The position numbers and the translations under genes were made by a program. Below are positions 1-9,012 of a stretch of 37,606 nt of DNA, one piece after another; the first letter of the stretch is position 1, and each line of letters begins with the position of its first letter. Source of the DNA: Terriglobales bacterium (lineage in GTDB: Bacteria; Acidobacteriota; Terriglobia; Terriglobales; Acidobacteriaceae); the NCBI GenBank assembly GCA_025980765.1, contig JAICXB010000036.1, forward strand, positions 1-37,606. Reading direction: 5' to 3'. The notes under the pieces were generated by a model. The model was not told where the DNA came from and did no database searches. It was given only the letters and a program-made list of their open reading frames with translations.

Positions 1-1
1 G

Positions 2-1096
2 ACCTTCGGGCTGGGATTGGGTTATTGGTTTAGCCGCACAAAGCCGCTAACCGCCACCTTCAGCGCTGTCGCCGCGTTGCTCATCTTCGGCTGGGCGGTC
101 TATTTCGCCTTTGCCCATTATGGGATGTGGCTCAGCTTCGTGGTTCCCGCGGGCACGCTGGTCGCGAATTACGCCACTATCACCAGCTTCCGCATGATCT
201 TCGAAGAACGCGAGAAGCGCAAAGTGCGCAAGACTTTCGAGCGCTATGTCTCGCCCGGCGTAATCGCCCTGATCGAAAAAGACCCCAAAAAGTACTTCAA
301 AACCGGTGGCGAATCGAAAGAGCTGACGGTGATGTTCAGCGATATCCGCGACTTCACCCGCCTATCGGAAGGACTCACGCCGAATGAGCTGGTGCAGTTG
401 CTGAACCATTACCTCGGCGACATGACCGACATCCTCTTTACCCGCTGGGGCACGCTCGACAAGTACATCGGCGATGCCATTATGGGATTCTGGGGGTCGC
501 CATTTCCACAGGACGATCATGCCATTCGCGGTTGCGCCTGCGCCCTGGACATGCGGACGAAGCTGAAGGAACTGAACGCGCAGTGGGCCGCCGAAGGGCG
601 CAAACAGCTGGCCATCGGCATCGGACTGAATACCGGCGAGGTCAACGTAGGCAACATGGGCTCGTCCAAGCGCTTTGCCTGGACGGTGATGGGCGACAAC
701 GTCAACCTCGCCTCGCGACTTGAGGGAATCACCAAGGAGTATCACGTGCAGTGCGTGGTCTCGGAAGCGACCTATCGCGCCGCCAAGGACCACTACGTCT
801 TCCGCGAGATCGATCGCATTCGCGTGAAGGGCAAGACGCTGCCGGTCACAATTTATGAACTGCTCGATTGGGCGCGCAATGAGGCGCTTCACACCGAGCG
901 CATCGCCCGGTTCTCAGAGGCGCTGACCGCGTATCGCCGCCAGCAGTGGGAGGAAGCCATTGATCTGTTCCGGAAGATGCAGGCCAGGTTCCCCGACGAC
1001 GGCCCGGCGCAGACCTTCGTTCTGCGCTCGCACGATCTGATGGAGGCCCCGCCGGAACCGGATTGGGATGGCGTATATGCGATGAAGACAAAGTGA
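2..1096 (+). CDS. Class III adenylate/guanylate cyclase, 5' partial
   Basis: The reading frame is open to the left edge, so the true start and probably an N-terminal sensor domain (often CHASE2 in this architecture) lie outside the window. What is seen is two hydrophobic segments near the start, a short charged linker, then a full class III nucleotidyl cyclase domain (about nt 290-870). Both metal-binding aspartates are present in FSDIRDFT (codons at 341 and 350), the substrate-recognition lysine lies in LDKYIGDA, and the NLASRLE motif carries the transition-state Asn and Arg. A helical, TPR-like tail of about 70 residues follows. The family makes cAMP (or, less often, cGMP) from the nucleoside triphosphate at the inner face of the membrane. 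The Lys argues for adenylate cyclase. The input signal cannot be told from this fragment. Confidence 0.93.
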   Translation, partial: TFGLGLGYWFSRTKPLTATFSAVAALLIFGWAVYFAFAHYGMWLSFVVPAGTLVANYATITSFRMIFEEREKRKVRKTFERYVSPGVIALIEKDPKKYFKTGGESKELTVMFSDIRDFTRLSEGLTPNELVQLLNHYLGDMTDILFTRWGTLDKYIGDAIMGFWGSPFPQDDHAIRGCACALDMRTKLKELNAQWAAEGRKQLAIGIGLNTGEVNVGNMGSSKRFAWTVMGDNVNLASRLEGITKEYHVQCVVSEATYRAAKDHYVFREIDRIRVKGKTLPVTIYELLDWARNEALHTERIARFSEALTAYRRQQWEEAIDLFRKMQARFPDDGPAQTFVLRSHDLMEAPPEPDWDGVYAMKTK

Positions 1097-1113
1097 GCTG
1101 CCGGGTAGGAAGT

Positions 1114-1150
1114 AGCTTCCGGCTAAGAAGCTGAAAACAGGCCGGAAGCT
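1114..1150 (+). other. Hairpin just downstream of the cyclase gene
   Basis: A perfect 10-bp stem, AGCTTCCGGC (1114-1123) with GCCGGAAGCT (1141-1150), encloses a 17-nt loop 18 bases after the cyclase stop. There is no T-run behind it, so it is not a standard intrinsic terminator. It may protect the mRNA 3' end or belong to the dispersed palindrome families seen elsewhere in the window. Confidence 0.5.
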
Positions 1151-1740
1151 TGTAGCCGGAGGTCGGCAGCCGACGCTAAGTAACCCGGTCGGGCAATGAC
1201 TTTGGTCATGTCGCAGCTGATTCCCAAAGACCATGGGCCTTAGATGTTGCGAAACAATGGATTCAACTAGATCAGGGTTTGTTAGCGAGGCAGGTGTTAC
1301 GGCCGAAGATCGTGCCCTAACACTTGCCCTGGCTGAATGCGCTGATCAGTGAGCAAAACGTCGATGAGCGGGTGGCGAAAGCCCATAGCCAAGGCCGATA
1401 GCCGGGGTTGAGGATTTCGCCTTAGAAAATGGCGGTTCCGGTACAAAGTCCCACCGGCGGCGCATCGACGCGTTATAGGGCTTGTGCGCGAGGCGCACAG
1501 GGTCGTCTGCGGAAAGCCGGTAGGACCTTGTTCGACCGAGCGCGCCTGCGATGACTTTTTGGTTTTTTTTTTGAACAGGAAAACGATCAGACCGGGCTTT
1601 CCGGGAGATCGTGAACAATAGGCCACGTTGTCGGAATCCCGAAAACCTGCGTTAAACGCGCAGGCCGGCAGTTCCCGTTCTTTCCCCCAGAAGGACGGCG
1701 TAGTACCAGAAACATTCTGTACCAGAACGTACGTAAGCAT
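1151..1740. other. Gene-free stretch of about 590 bases
   Basis: I see no convincing gene here. Open frames on the minus strand (1297-1740 and 1346-1618) have no recognisable domain, signal or ribosome site. Visible elements are a palindrome with core GTCGGC/GCCGAC (1162-1174), a hairpin with arms GTGTTA (1294-1299) and TAACAC (1318-1323) plus three further pairs, and an unusual T5-GG-T10 tract (1556-1572). The tract is not preceded by a strong GC stem. The stretch could be a decayed gene, a repeat family or a structured RNA; the sequence alone does not decide. Confidence 0.4.
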
Positions 1741-1906
1741 CCGCTCCGGCGGAGACAGGCAGATCCCCCTCGATTTCTGAAGGACGTAGTTGAGTCAGCG
1801 CTCTCAGCAAAGCACATGACTCGCGACTACGCAGATGGCCGAGCTATGCAGTCCGCCTCAGGCGGACTAGTAGCTAACAGCTTTTGAGAGAGGCAGAGAC
1901 AAACGA
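1741..1906 (+). promoter_or_regulatory. Hairpin-rich leader upstream of the giant FecR gene
   Basis: Three stems follow each other before the start codon at 1907: a short CCGC/GCGG stem (1741-1752); a longer one pairing GTAGT and GAGTCA (1786-1797) with TGACTC and ACTAC (1817-1830); and a strong one with GTCCGCC (1851-1857) and GGCGGAC (1861-1867), closed further out by AGCTA (1842-1846) and TAGCT (1871-1875). A purine-rich GAGAGAGG lies near 1886-1893 as a likely ribosome site. The arrangement looks like a folded 5' untranslated region. I do not recognise a known riboswitch consensus in it. Confidence 0.4.
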
Positions 1907-4900
1907 ATGAAGAACCAGCGCTGCATCGCCCGGCGAACCGCCGGATACACCCGGCTCCTGGCTCCCCTTGCCCTAGTGTGCTTGCTCACAAACATGGCCG
2001 CCGCTGCAGGCGGCCCCACTCCGGACACGCCGCCAATCGGCCAAAAAGCCGGCAAGATCACGGCTTTGCTGCCGACGGCGCATGTAATCCGTGGCGCGGG
2101 AAAAGCGGCGGTCACGACCGACGCCAAGAAGGGCGATGAGCTTGTCTGGCAGGACCTGGTCAAGACCGACAAGGGCGGACGCGCGCGCATCACGCTGAAT
2201 GACCAATCGATTCTCTCGCTGGGATCGCAAGCGGAACTGCGCATCATCAAGCAGGACGCTTCGGCGCAGCAGACCTCGCTCGAAATGAATTACGGACGCG
2301 TTCGCGCCCAGGTAGAAAAAGTCACTCGCGATGGCGGCAGCTTCCAGGTGCGCACCCCGACCGCAGTCGCCGGTGTAATCGGAACCGATTTCGGCACCGA
2401 CGCCAGCGAACCTGGTGTGACCACATTCATCTGTATCTCCGGACTGGTGCAGGTAGGCAACGCCGATCCGCACATTCCTGGCAACGTGCCCTGCGCCGCC
2501 GGACAGACCACCACGGTAAAGAGCGGCATGCCGCCAACGCCGCCCAAACCGGCGACGGCGCAGCAGATCAACCAGTTGATTGAAGACACTGAGCCGGCCA
2601 CCATCAGCGCCTTTGCCCCGGCTTCAGGACTGATCGGAACTACGCTCGACGCGGTCGCCACCGGCACCCATATGGGCGGCATCAAGGGCGTGACCGTTGC
2701 CGGAGCTGGAATTCAGGCTTCGTTGGGTCCAAACGGCACTGCTACCAATGCGACCGCGCATCTGGCCATTTCCAGCAGCGCGCAACCCGGCCCTCACACA
2801 CTCACCTTCACCAAGCCGAATGGCGCTAACACCGCCGCAATCTTCACGGTGATTGCGCCCGTCGCTCCGCAGGGCACCGATGCCGCTTCTCTGAAGAAAC
2901 GCTATACCGACATACTCACCGCCGAGCAGCAGGCGGCGCAGAGCTCCGATGCCGGCATCAAGGCAGGATTGCAGCAGGAGATCGACATTGCCCTGCAGGC
3001 GATCCAGGCGAGCAATTCGCGCCTGCCCCAGCCGCTTCCAGCTGACCAGGTTACGCAACAATTCGAAACCGCCGTGAACTCGCTGAACCTGTCGAACTTC
3101 CAGAACCAGGAAGCCCAGGCGTACGGCAATGCCAGCACCGGGATCGACGGCATCGTCGCCGCGATTGAGAGCAAGCTGGCCAGCAATTCGGAGCCGGCGG
3201 CTAATCTGCTTCCCGATTTGGATAAAGCGTTTGCTCCCATTAACCAGGCCTATCTTGCGGCGTTGACTCAGGTACACACTGACTTCGCGCAGCAGTCGCA
3301 AGCGCTCATTGCCAGCATCGATCAGCTTTCGGAAAAATTTCAGCAAACTCTGGCCGCCGCTTCCCAACAGCAACTTGGCGTGCCCAATCCCAAAGTGGAC
3401 TCAACCGATCGCACTGCCGAAGTTGGCGTCCAGGCTTCGTTTGACGCCAGCGGATCTTCCGCAGCGAACGGCGCCAGCATCGCGAGCACCAGTTGGGTGC
3501 TCTGCGACAGCTCTTACCGTCCTGGGCAAGTTGGCGTGCTGCTGCCCGGCAATGCTCCCGGATGCACAGCGGTTCCCGGCTTTGCGTCCAGCGGTGGAGC
3601 GTTCCAGATCAACACCTGTACGCTGAATCCTGTGGACTACGTGGCCCGCGTCACCGTCACCGACAGCAACGGCAAGAGCAGCGCCATGGACGTTCGCCTG
3701 CACGTGACGCAGCCCGGCTATGACGATCCGCCAACTCGTTTGCAGAGTTTGGCCAATGCGTATACCTCGCTGCAGCAGCAGCAGTTCCTCAGCTTCTTCG
3801 ATCCTAATTTTCCCGGCTACACGCAGTTGCAGGAGAATATCCGCAACACTTTCTTCAACCTGAATTCGATGCAGATCAATCTGCGCGTTTCGCAGTCGCA
3901 GATCACCTGCAACGATGCGACGGTCCGGGCGGACTGGCAACAGATTTACACGTTTAAAAACGATCCGCTCCAGCTCACCACTCACCAGCAGGAACAGTTG
4001 ACGGCGCGCATGACGCGGGTGCCGGGCAAAGGATGGTTCATCACTGATTTTCAAGGCGACAACGGGACGGTGCAGGGCGTAGCCCCGGGCCCGCAGACTA
4101 CCTTCATCGCGCAGCCCAGTTTGCAGGTCACAAATCTTGTCGTGCTGGCGTCGGCTCAACCGCAGCAACAAGAGCAAGCGCGCGACAGAAGAAGCGTCGT
4201 CCATGATTCCGCCAGCGGCTCGATCACCGTAGACCTGCCGCCAGGGACTGACACCTTCCAGGCCACCGTCACCAACATTGGCAATGCGCCGCTCACGCAG
4301 GATCCGCAGCTGCGCTTTTCGATCTTTGATTCCGGCAATCACGAGATCGCGTTCGACATTGCCCACATCACCAATTTGCCGCTGAACCCGGGAGACTCCA
4401 CCACCATCAACGGCACCTTGACCGTCAATTTGCCGATCTCCACTCCGGTGACCATCAGCGCGAATGTAAATCCGGGTTGCCAGATTCAGGAACAGAATTG
4501 CGGCGCCAAAGACACGAATTCGGTCCCCGCGCAAGTGGCCACGCCGGCGGCAAACTATGTGATTGCGTCGATCGGCTCGGCGTTGACGCCGAACCCGCCT
4601 ACAGGAGCCAATGCGCTTCAGGACGGGCAGAACGTTGACGTCCGCGTGACCGTCGCCAATATCGGCAGCAGCAGTCCGGCGGGAAACATCGTTTTGCAGC
4701 TTAGTTGCACGGGCGGACAATGCGGCTTCAATGGTCAAAATCCGACCGCAACCGTTGCCGCTCCCGCTGCCGGACAGAGCGTAATTGCGGACTTCTTCCC
4801 CGGCACGCTGGATCTCGCGCCCGCAACCGGACTCTATGTTGCCCGGGCCGACATTCTTTCTGCCCCGCCCGAGAGCAGCACCGCTGACAACTCGCAAACG

Positions 4901-7900
4901 CTCGCCTTCGATGTGACGGATTTCTCCTTAAACAACCAGTCGGCGATCAATGGCGACCTGAATGTGAGGCTGGGCACAACCGGAGTCTTCAACCTGAACC
5001 TCGCGGAGCCGCAGGGCCTCACGCCGGTGAACATTCCCATTACGGTCGGACCGGCGATTCCGGGTGTGAACTTCTCCTTCAACTCAACCATCACGGCAGG
5101 TAGTACCCAGCCGATTGGCATCGTGGCAAGCAACAGCGCGCCCGCTGGAACCTCAGCAGTGGTCACGGTGACCGGTACGCGCTTCGGCATACCTCGCACC
5201 GCGGCCCAGTCCGTACACTTCTACACAGCCAGCCTCGACAACTTCAGCCCAGGACAGCCGGGGAACAACATCAATCAGCCGATTATTCTGCAGATCAACG
5301 GCCCGGCGCAGCAGCTTCAGCTCAAGATGAACGGGACGTTTTCGATTCCCAGCGGCGGCGCGCAGTTGGTGTTTCCGACCATAACGGGAATCAACTTCCA
5401 GCCCAGCGCGACCATCGCCGCTCCCGGTGATGTGATCGATGTTCAGATTGTCGGCGTGCAGGGCGCTGCCCTGAATCAGACGATACCGGTTACGGTAAAG
5501 GCGCTGATTCCCAATACGAACCCGCAGGATTCAGTCAGCGTCATCATATTTGTGCGCCCGGTGCTCTTACCGGATTTGGCAGTCACGGCCGTGCAGGTGC
5601 CGGCTCGCAATTTCAGCACGAATCCGTGGCTCTCCGGCGAACCGCTTGATTTCACAGTAACCGTGGCAAATCAGGGGCAGGGAGCCACAACCGGCAACGA
5701 AGGCTTGCATTTTTTCCTGAATGGCCAGGAACTGACGAAGAACGTGCGACTGACACAGTCGATTCCCGCGGGCTCGAGCGTGAACGTTCCCATACACCTG
5801 GATGCGCCCGATCCGGTAGGCGGCGGAACGTCGTCCGTGGTGGTGAGCGTGGATGAGGACTTTGTCGGCGATCTCAATCCCAGCAACGATTCGTTCACAC
5901 TTGCGAGCGGTATTTCCACTTCGGACTGGACGATTGTCGTCGATCCGACTCGGGCCCAGGGCAGCTCAGATTCATTCGCATTGCAGGTGCCGAGTGGACA
6001 GTCGAATGCAACCACGATTATTCCTGCAGTCGCGAGCGGGGGAAGCTTTCTCACGCCGATTACAATCGCAAACAGGGCCGTGAGCAGCCGGATTACGGGA
6101 ACGCTTGCTGCGGGAACGTTCAACTCGGCGGCGCCGATTCCCTACGCGATCACCGCCAATGCAACTGCCGCCAGCGGCCTGTATGTGGCTCAGGTGGTGG
6201 CGTCTTTCTCCGACGCCGGCCGCTTCACCGCGCAACGCAGCGCGACCGTACACGTGCTGGTGAACAACCCAGCTAATGCTGGCGACACGGTGACGATCAC
6301 CTCTGACCGCAACAACGCCTGTGGTACATCTTGCCCCGCCCCCGCGACGGTGCAGATCAATGGATTACTGGTTGAGGACCTCAATCTGACCGCCACGCGC
6401 GCCGGCGGGACGACTGGAACGGTGGATTTGCACTTCACCGATCCGCCGAACGTGGTCAGCAATGTGACCCAAAGTGGGAATGCGCAGAGCTCAATCCTGA
6501 ACGGAGTTGCCTATGGAGCGCCCCAGCATCTGTACTTCGCCGGCGGACAGGACGCCAGCTTTGGCACCCTGTTCTCCGGGCCAGGCGTAGTGCTGGTGAG
6601 CGCGACGTCAATCCAGACCTCGGCAGTAAACGGCGGTCCGACGCCAGACCCGGTGGGCGCATCGACGCAGTTGCAATTCCAAGTCGGCGACCTGCTGCCG
6701 AATTTTCCGTCCTGCGTGAACATTCCTCCTGGCCAATCGGGGACTGCGCAGATGACCTTTACTCCTGTTAGCGGCTTTAATGCGGCTGTGAGTAATTGGA
6801 TGGTGGTTTCGAGCTCCCTGCCTCCAGGCATCGTCGTCGGTGGAGTGACGCCGAGTTCGCCGGCGGGAGGTCCTTATGCAGTGAACATCGGATTAACGAA
6901 CAATAACGTCACCGATATTGTTGATCCGCAGATACTGACGCTGGTCGGCACGATCACCAACCAGAACGGCAGCGCGACCGTCAGCTTCCAGGTATTTGCG
7001 CAGTTCCATTCCGGCGCCTGCGTTCAGCTTGGCGGACGCAACCTCTCCGTGGCCGGAGGCAGTTCCATTCCGGGAGGCGCAGCGCGCGGCGTGTGGCATC
7101 GCGGCGCGAGCGCGGGCATTGCCGCAGCGCGCGCTACGGTTATTCAGACTGCGTCGGCTGCGGGCGATCTGCGCCTGATGCCCGGCGAGGCCAGCTACAG
7201 CCCGGCGATGCCGAAGGCGGGCGACACCGTGCAGGTGCGCTTCCGCATGAGCAATCCCGGGAAAGTGGATGTTCGTGGTATGCAGATTGGCCTTGTGATT
7301 AACGGAGTAGTGGTTGCCAGCGATACCGTCGATCTCGCGGCGGGCCGGACTTCGCTTGGTGGCTTGCAATGGAGCAACGCGCAAATGCCCCGCTCGGTGG
7401 GAATGGCGAATCTGATAAATGCCAAGCTAGTCGTCGATCCCATCCGCAATTCGTCAGCCGCGATTTCGAGCGGCAAGGTCGCGCCACTCGCACACTTCGC
7501 CTTGACGGGAGGAATTGGCGGTTCTGCAGGACCAGCCTTGGCCTCTGCGGGCGGAAGTCAGCGCGCGCGCATCGAGATTGCTGAGTCGGCGTGCGCCGGA
7601 TTCCGCTTCAGTTCGGGCGCGAGCGCATCATGCTCGCCTTCTGACGTCGAAATCTCGTTCGACGATGCTGCTACCGGACGTTTTTCGCTCAACGCCAGCC
7701 GCGGTATCGTCGATCTTGGCATGGGCTACGTTCATAGCGTATCCCCGAACCTGCAGTTTGCGTCGACCGCGCGAGCGATGGCCGGACATTCTTATGCAGT
7801 GCAACTCACTGGCGGCAAAGTTGGCGTGATGACAATTCGACAGATCATGAATCCACGTCAGCGCGCCGCCGCAGCCGATAAGGCGTTTCGTGGCGGCGCT

Positions 7901-8023
7901 GCCGCGCGCATGACCCGCACGTTTGGCCGCGTTAGCGGACCGGTGCAAACCGGCGATGTTTCCGGCGTGGCGGCGCGCAACAATACTATGGCTGTGCTCG
8001 ATGTGTTGTACGACACGCCGTAG
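1907..8023 (+). CDS. Giant secreted FecR-domain protein with Ig-like/CARDB repeats
   Basis: A 2038-residue protein. Residues 1-35 form a signal peptide (arginines, hydrophobic core, AAA-type cleavage region). A FecR-type domain follows (about 50-205), with the typical pattern of a response to a 'charged' first half then VRTPTAVAGVIGTDF. Next come a TIG-like segment (225-315), a helical Gln/Ala-rich stretch (325-495), a PKD/Ig-like segment (500-600), an NTF2-like segment (605-725), and a long array of beta-sandwich repeats. Phrases such as VTNIGNAPL (about 788), VTVANIGSS (910) and VTVANQGQG (about 1235) are characteristic of CARDB. The last 250 residues are glycine/alanine-rich and carry one more such repeat. 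No sortase motif or C-terminal anchor was recognised. A role as an exported surface or matrix protein is inferred; the FecR domain here is not a membrane anti-sigma regulator because no cytoplasmic part exists. Confidence 0.85.
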   Translation: MKNQRCIARRTAGYTRLLAPLALVCLLTNMAAAAGGPTPDTPPIGQKAGKITALLPTAHVIRGAGKAAVTTDAKKGDELVWQDLVKTDKGGRARITLNDQSILSLGSQAELRIIKQDASAQQTSLEMNYGRVRAQVEKVTRDGGSFQVRTPTAVAGVIGTDFGTDASEPGVTTFICISGLVQVGNADPHIPGNVPCAAGQTTTVKSGMPPTPPKPATAQQINQLIEDTEPATISAFAPASGLIGTTLDAVATGTHMGGIKGVTVAGAGIQASLGPNGTATNATAHLAISSSAQPGPHTLTFTKPNGANTAAIFTVIAPVAPQGTDAASLKKRYTDILTAEQQAAQSSDAGIKAGLQQEIDIALQAIQASNSRLPQPLPADQVTQQFETAVNSLNLSNFQNQEAQAYGNASTGIDGIVAAIESKLASNSEPAANLLPDLDKAFAPINQAYLAALTQVHTDFAQQSQALIASIDQLSEKFQQTLAAASQQQLGVPNPKVDSTDRTAEVGVQASFDASGSSAANGASIASTSWVLCDSSYRPGQVGVLLPGNAPGCTAVPGFASSGGAFQINTCTLNPVDYVARVTVTDSNGKSSAMDVRLHVTQPGYDDPPTRLQSLANAYTSLQQQQFLSFFDPNFPGYTQLQENIRNTFFNLNSMQINLRVSQSQITCNDATVRADWQQIYTFKNDPLQLTTHQQEQLTARMTRVPGKGWFITDFQGDNGTVQGVAPGPQTTFIAQPSLQVTNLVVLASAQPQQQEQARDRRSVVHDSASGSITVDLPPGTDTFQATVTNIGNAPLTQDPQLRFSIFDSGNHEIAFDIAHITNLPLNPGDSTTINGTLTVNLPISTPVTISANVNPGCQIQEQNCGAKDTNSVPAQVATPAANYVIASIGSALTPNPPTGANALQDGQNVDVRVTVANIGSSSPAGNIVLQLSCTGGQCGFNGQNPTATVAAPAAGQSVIADFFPGTLDLAPATGLYVARADILSAPPESSTADNSQTLAFDVTDFSLNNQSAINGDLNVRLGTTGVFNLNLAEPQGLTPVNIPITVGPAIPGVNFSFNSTITAGSTQPIGIVASNSAPAGTSAVVTVTGTRFGIPRTAAQSVHFYTASLDNFSPGQPGNNINQPIILQINGPAQQLQLKMNGTFSIPSGGAQLVFPTITGINFQPSATIAAPGDVIDVQIVGVQGAALNQTIPVTVKALIPNTNPQDSVSVIIFVRPVLLPDLAVTAVQVPARNFSTNPWLSGEPLDFTVTVANQGQGATTGNEGLHFFLNGQELTKNVRLTQSIPAGSSVNVPIHLDAPDPVGGGTSSVVVSVDEDFVGDLNPSNDSFTLASGISTSDWTIVVDPTRAQGSSDSFALQVPSGQSNATTIIPAVASGGSFLTPITIANRAVSSRITGTLAAGTFNSAAPIPYAITANATAASGLYVAQVVASFSDAGRFTAQRSATVHVLVNNPANAGDTVTITSDRNNACGTSCPAPATVQINGLLVEDLNLTATRAGGTTGTVDLHFTDPPNVVSNVTQSGNAQSSILNGVAYGAPQHLYFAGGQDASFGTLFSGPGVVLVSATSIQTSAVNGGPTPDPVGASTQLQFQVGDLLPNFPSCVNIPPGQSGTAQMTFTPVSGFNAAVSNWMVVSSSLPPGIVVGGVTPSSPAGGPYAVNIGLTNNNVTDIVDPQILTLVGTITNQNGSATVSFQVFAQFHSGACVQLGGRNLSVAGGSSIPGGAARGVWHRGASAGIAAARATVIQTASAAGDLRLMPGEASYSPAMPKAGDTVQVRFRMSNPGKVDVRGMQIGLVINGVVVASDTVDLAAGRTSLGGLQWSNAQMPRSVGMANLINAKLVVDPIRNSSAAISSGKVAPLAHFALTGGIGGSAGPALASAGGSQRARIEIAESACAGFRFSSGASASCSPSDVEISFDDAATGRFSLNASRGIVDLGMGYVHSVSPNLQFASTARAMAGHSYAVQLTGGKVGVMTIRQIMNPRQRAAAADKAFRGGAAARMTRTFGRVSGPVQTGDVSGVAARNNTMAVLDVLYDTP

Positions 8024-8037
8024 ATCGCAACTGGATG

Positions 8038-8064
8038 CTCGCCCGGAACTCGGCGAGACTTTTT
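8038..8064 (+). terminator. Rho-independent terminator after the FecR gene
   Basis: CTCGCC (8038-8043) pairs with GGCGAG (8052-8057) around an 8-nt loop, and five T's (8060-8064) follow after two bases. It begins 14 bases after the stop codon, so the 6-kb gene is probably its own transcription unit. Confidence 0.8.
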
Positions 8065-8069
8065 AGAAA

Positions 8070-8106
8070 TGTCATCCTGAGCGCGTATTTCGCGCGAAGG
8101 ATCTCG
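8070..8106. repeat. Dispersed repeat with TGTCATCCTGAGCG core
   Basis: The segment begins TGTCATCCTGAGCG, contains an internal palindrome GCGCG-TATTT-CGCGC, and ends GAAGGATCT. Relatives of the same unit occur at 17499-17662 (facing pair), 26299-26329 (diverged) and 37070-37252 (facing pair). It lies directly behind the terminator of the FecR gene. Confidence 0.7.
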
Positions 8107-8273
8107 CTCGATGCATCGGTCTGGAATAAGCAACGGCTCCTCGACCTTTTTTGGTGAAAGAGCCCAAATGCGGCATTCTTGTTACGAGATATTCTGGAAC
8201 GTTCTTCGCGTTCTCGGAGACGGAAGCCGTTCGCGGTCCGCTTATTATTTGTAGGAGTTTCAGAAAGGCAATC

Positions 8274-8897
8274 ATGAAAAGAACATTCCTCGCTTTCATT
8301 TCCGCATTCTTGTTCACCGCAACCAGCCTTGCTCAATCTCCATGCTCAGGAAGCTCGGCCCCAGGCGCTACCAATCCTTCTTCGCAAAGTGCGAGCCCGT
8401 CGGCGACGGCTCCGGCCACCGGCGCGCAGAGCCAAGATCAGAACCCGCCCGACCAGTCCCAAAAGGACAAGAAGAAGGACAAAAAGAAAAAGAAGAAGGA
8501 CAAGGGCAGCGCCGACGACATCACTGTCCCCACAAGCTTCTCTGACGCGGTGGCGCAGGACGTAATTCAGCAGCTCACGGACGGGCTCGAAGGACACAGC
8601 GAACGCCTGATGCTTTCCACCTTCGACGACAACAAGATGGATGGCTACCTCAGCTTCGAGGACCAGATCGAAGCTTTCTTCCAGAAGTACGATTCCTTCC
8701 GCGTACACTTCCGCATTAGCCAGGCAACCACCGAGGGCGATAAGGGAGTCGTTCTTGTGGACATCGAGATGGAAGAAATTCCACGCTCGGCCAGCAGCCA
8801 ACCCGTGCGCAAGCGCGATCAGATGCGTTTCGAAATGGAACGCGGCAAGAAGGGCTGGAAGATCGTGGATTTGCGGCCGCGGACGTTCTTTTCGTGA
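8274..8897 (+). CDS. Secreted protein with lysine-rich linker and NTF2-like C-terminal domain
   Basis: A 207-residue protein of unknown function. The start at 8274 is preferred because it gives a clean signal peptide (MKRTFLAFISAFLFTATSLAQ) behind TAGGAG/GAAAGG; the frame is open further upstream but that part has no such signal. After cleavage comes a Ser/Pro/Gln-rich spacer, then a run dominated by Lys and Asp (about residues 63-80), then an alpha+beta domain of about 125 residues that resembles NTF2-like lipid- or ligand-binding folds (FDDNKMDGYLSFEDQIEAFF, later GKKGWKIVDLRPRTF). A comparable NTF2-like segment occurs in the preceding giant protein, which suggests a shared envelope role; this is inference. 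A repeat and terminator separate the two genes, so they are not obviously cotranscribed. Confidence 0.75.
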   Translation: MKRTFLAFISAFLFTATSLAQSPCSGSSAPGATNPSSQSASPSATAPATGAQSQDQNPPDQSQKDKKKDKKKKKKDKGSADDITVPTSFSDAVAQDVIQQLTDGLEGHSERLMLSTFDDNKMDGYLSFEDQIEAFFQKYDSFRVHFRISQATTEGDKGVVLVDIEMEEIPRSASSQPVRKRDQMRFEMERGKKGWKIVDLRPRTFFS

Positions 8898-8909
8898 AGA
8901 AAGCTTCTA

Positions 8910-9005
8910 AGCCTCTAAGCTGCTAAGCTTCTGAGCCAAGGCGCCCATGCAATGATCCACTTGATTTCAATTGACTGAAGCTCAGAAGCTAGCAGCTTAG
9001 GAGCT
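8910..9005. repeat. Palindromic repeat built from AGCTTCT/AGCTGCTAAG units
   Basis: The left arm (8910-8936) and right arm (8980-9005) are near-perfect reverse complements: GCTCAGAAGCT-AGCAGCTTA on the right against its complement on the left, with one inserted base and one further gap. The loop is about 43 nt. A single-armed relative sits at 23034-23070 and a related, more diverged form frames the nested repeat at 15524-15715. The right arm carries the AGGAG Shine-Dalgarno of the following Nudix gene. Confidence 0.75.
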
Positions 9006-9012
9006 CAGCAGT

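Noticed and set aside
1297..1740. Minus-strand frames of 147 and 90 codons upstream of the FecR gene
   Set aside because: No ribosome site, no domain, odd composition and a homopolymer tract in the frame. Kept only as a point for a database search.
1780..1880. Possible cyclic-di-GMP (GEMM) riboswitch, prompted by GCAAAGC and ACGCAGATGGCC
   Set aside because: The GNRA-capped stem and the ACGCAAAGCC core are not present in the right order; the stems seen are different.
3401..4897. A 498-codon open frame on the minus strand
   Set aside because: It is the antisense of the FecR gene, arginine-rich and without domains; GC-rich codon usage of the real gene keeps the opposite frame open.
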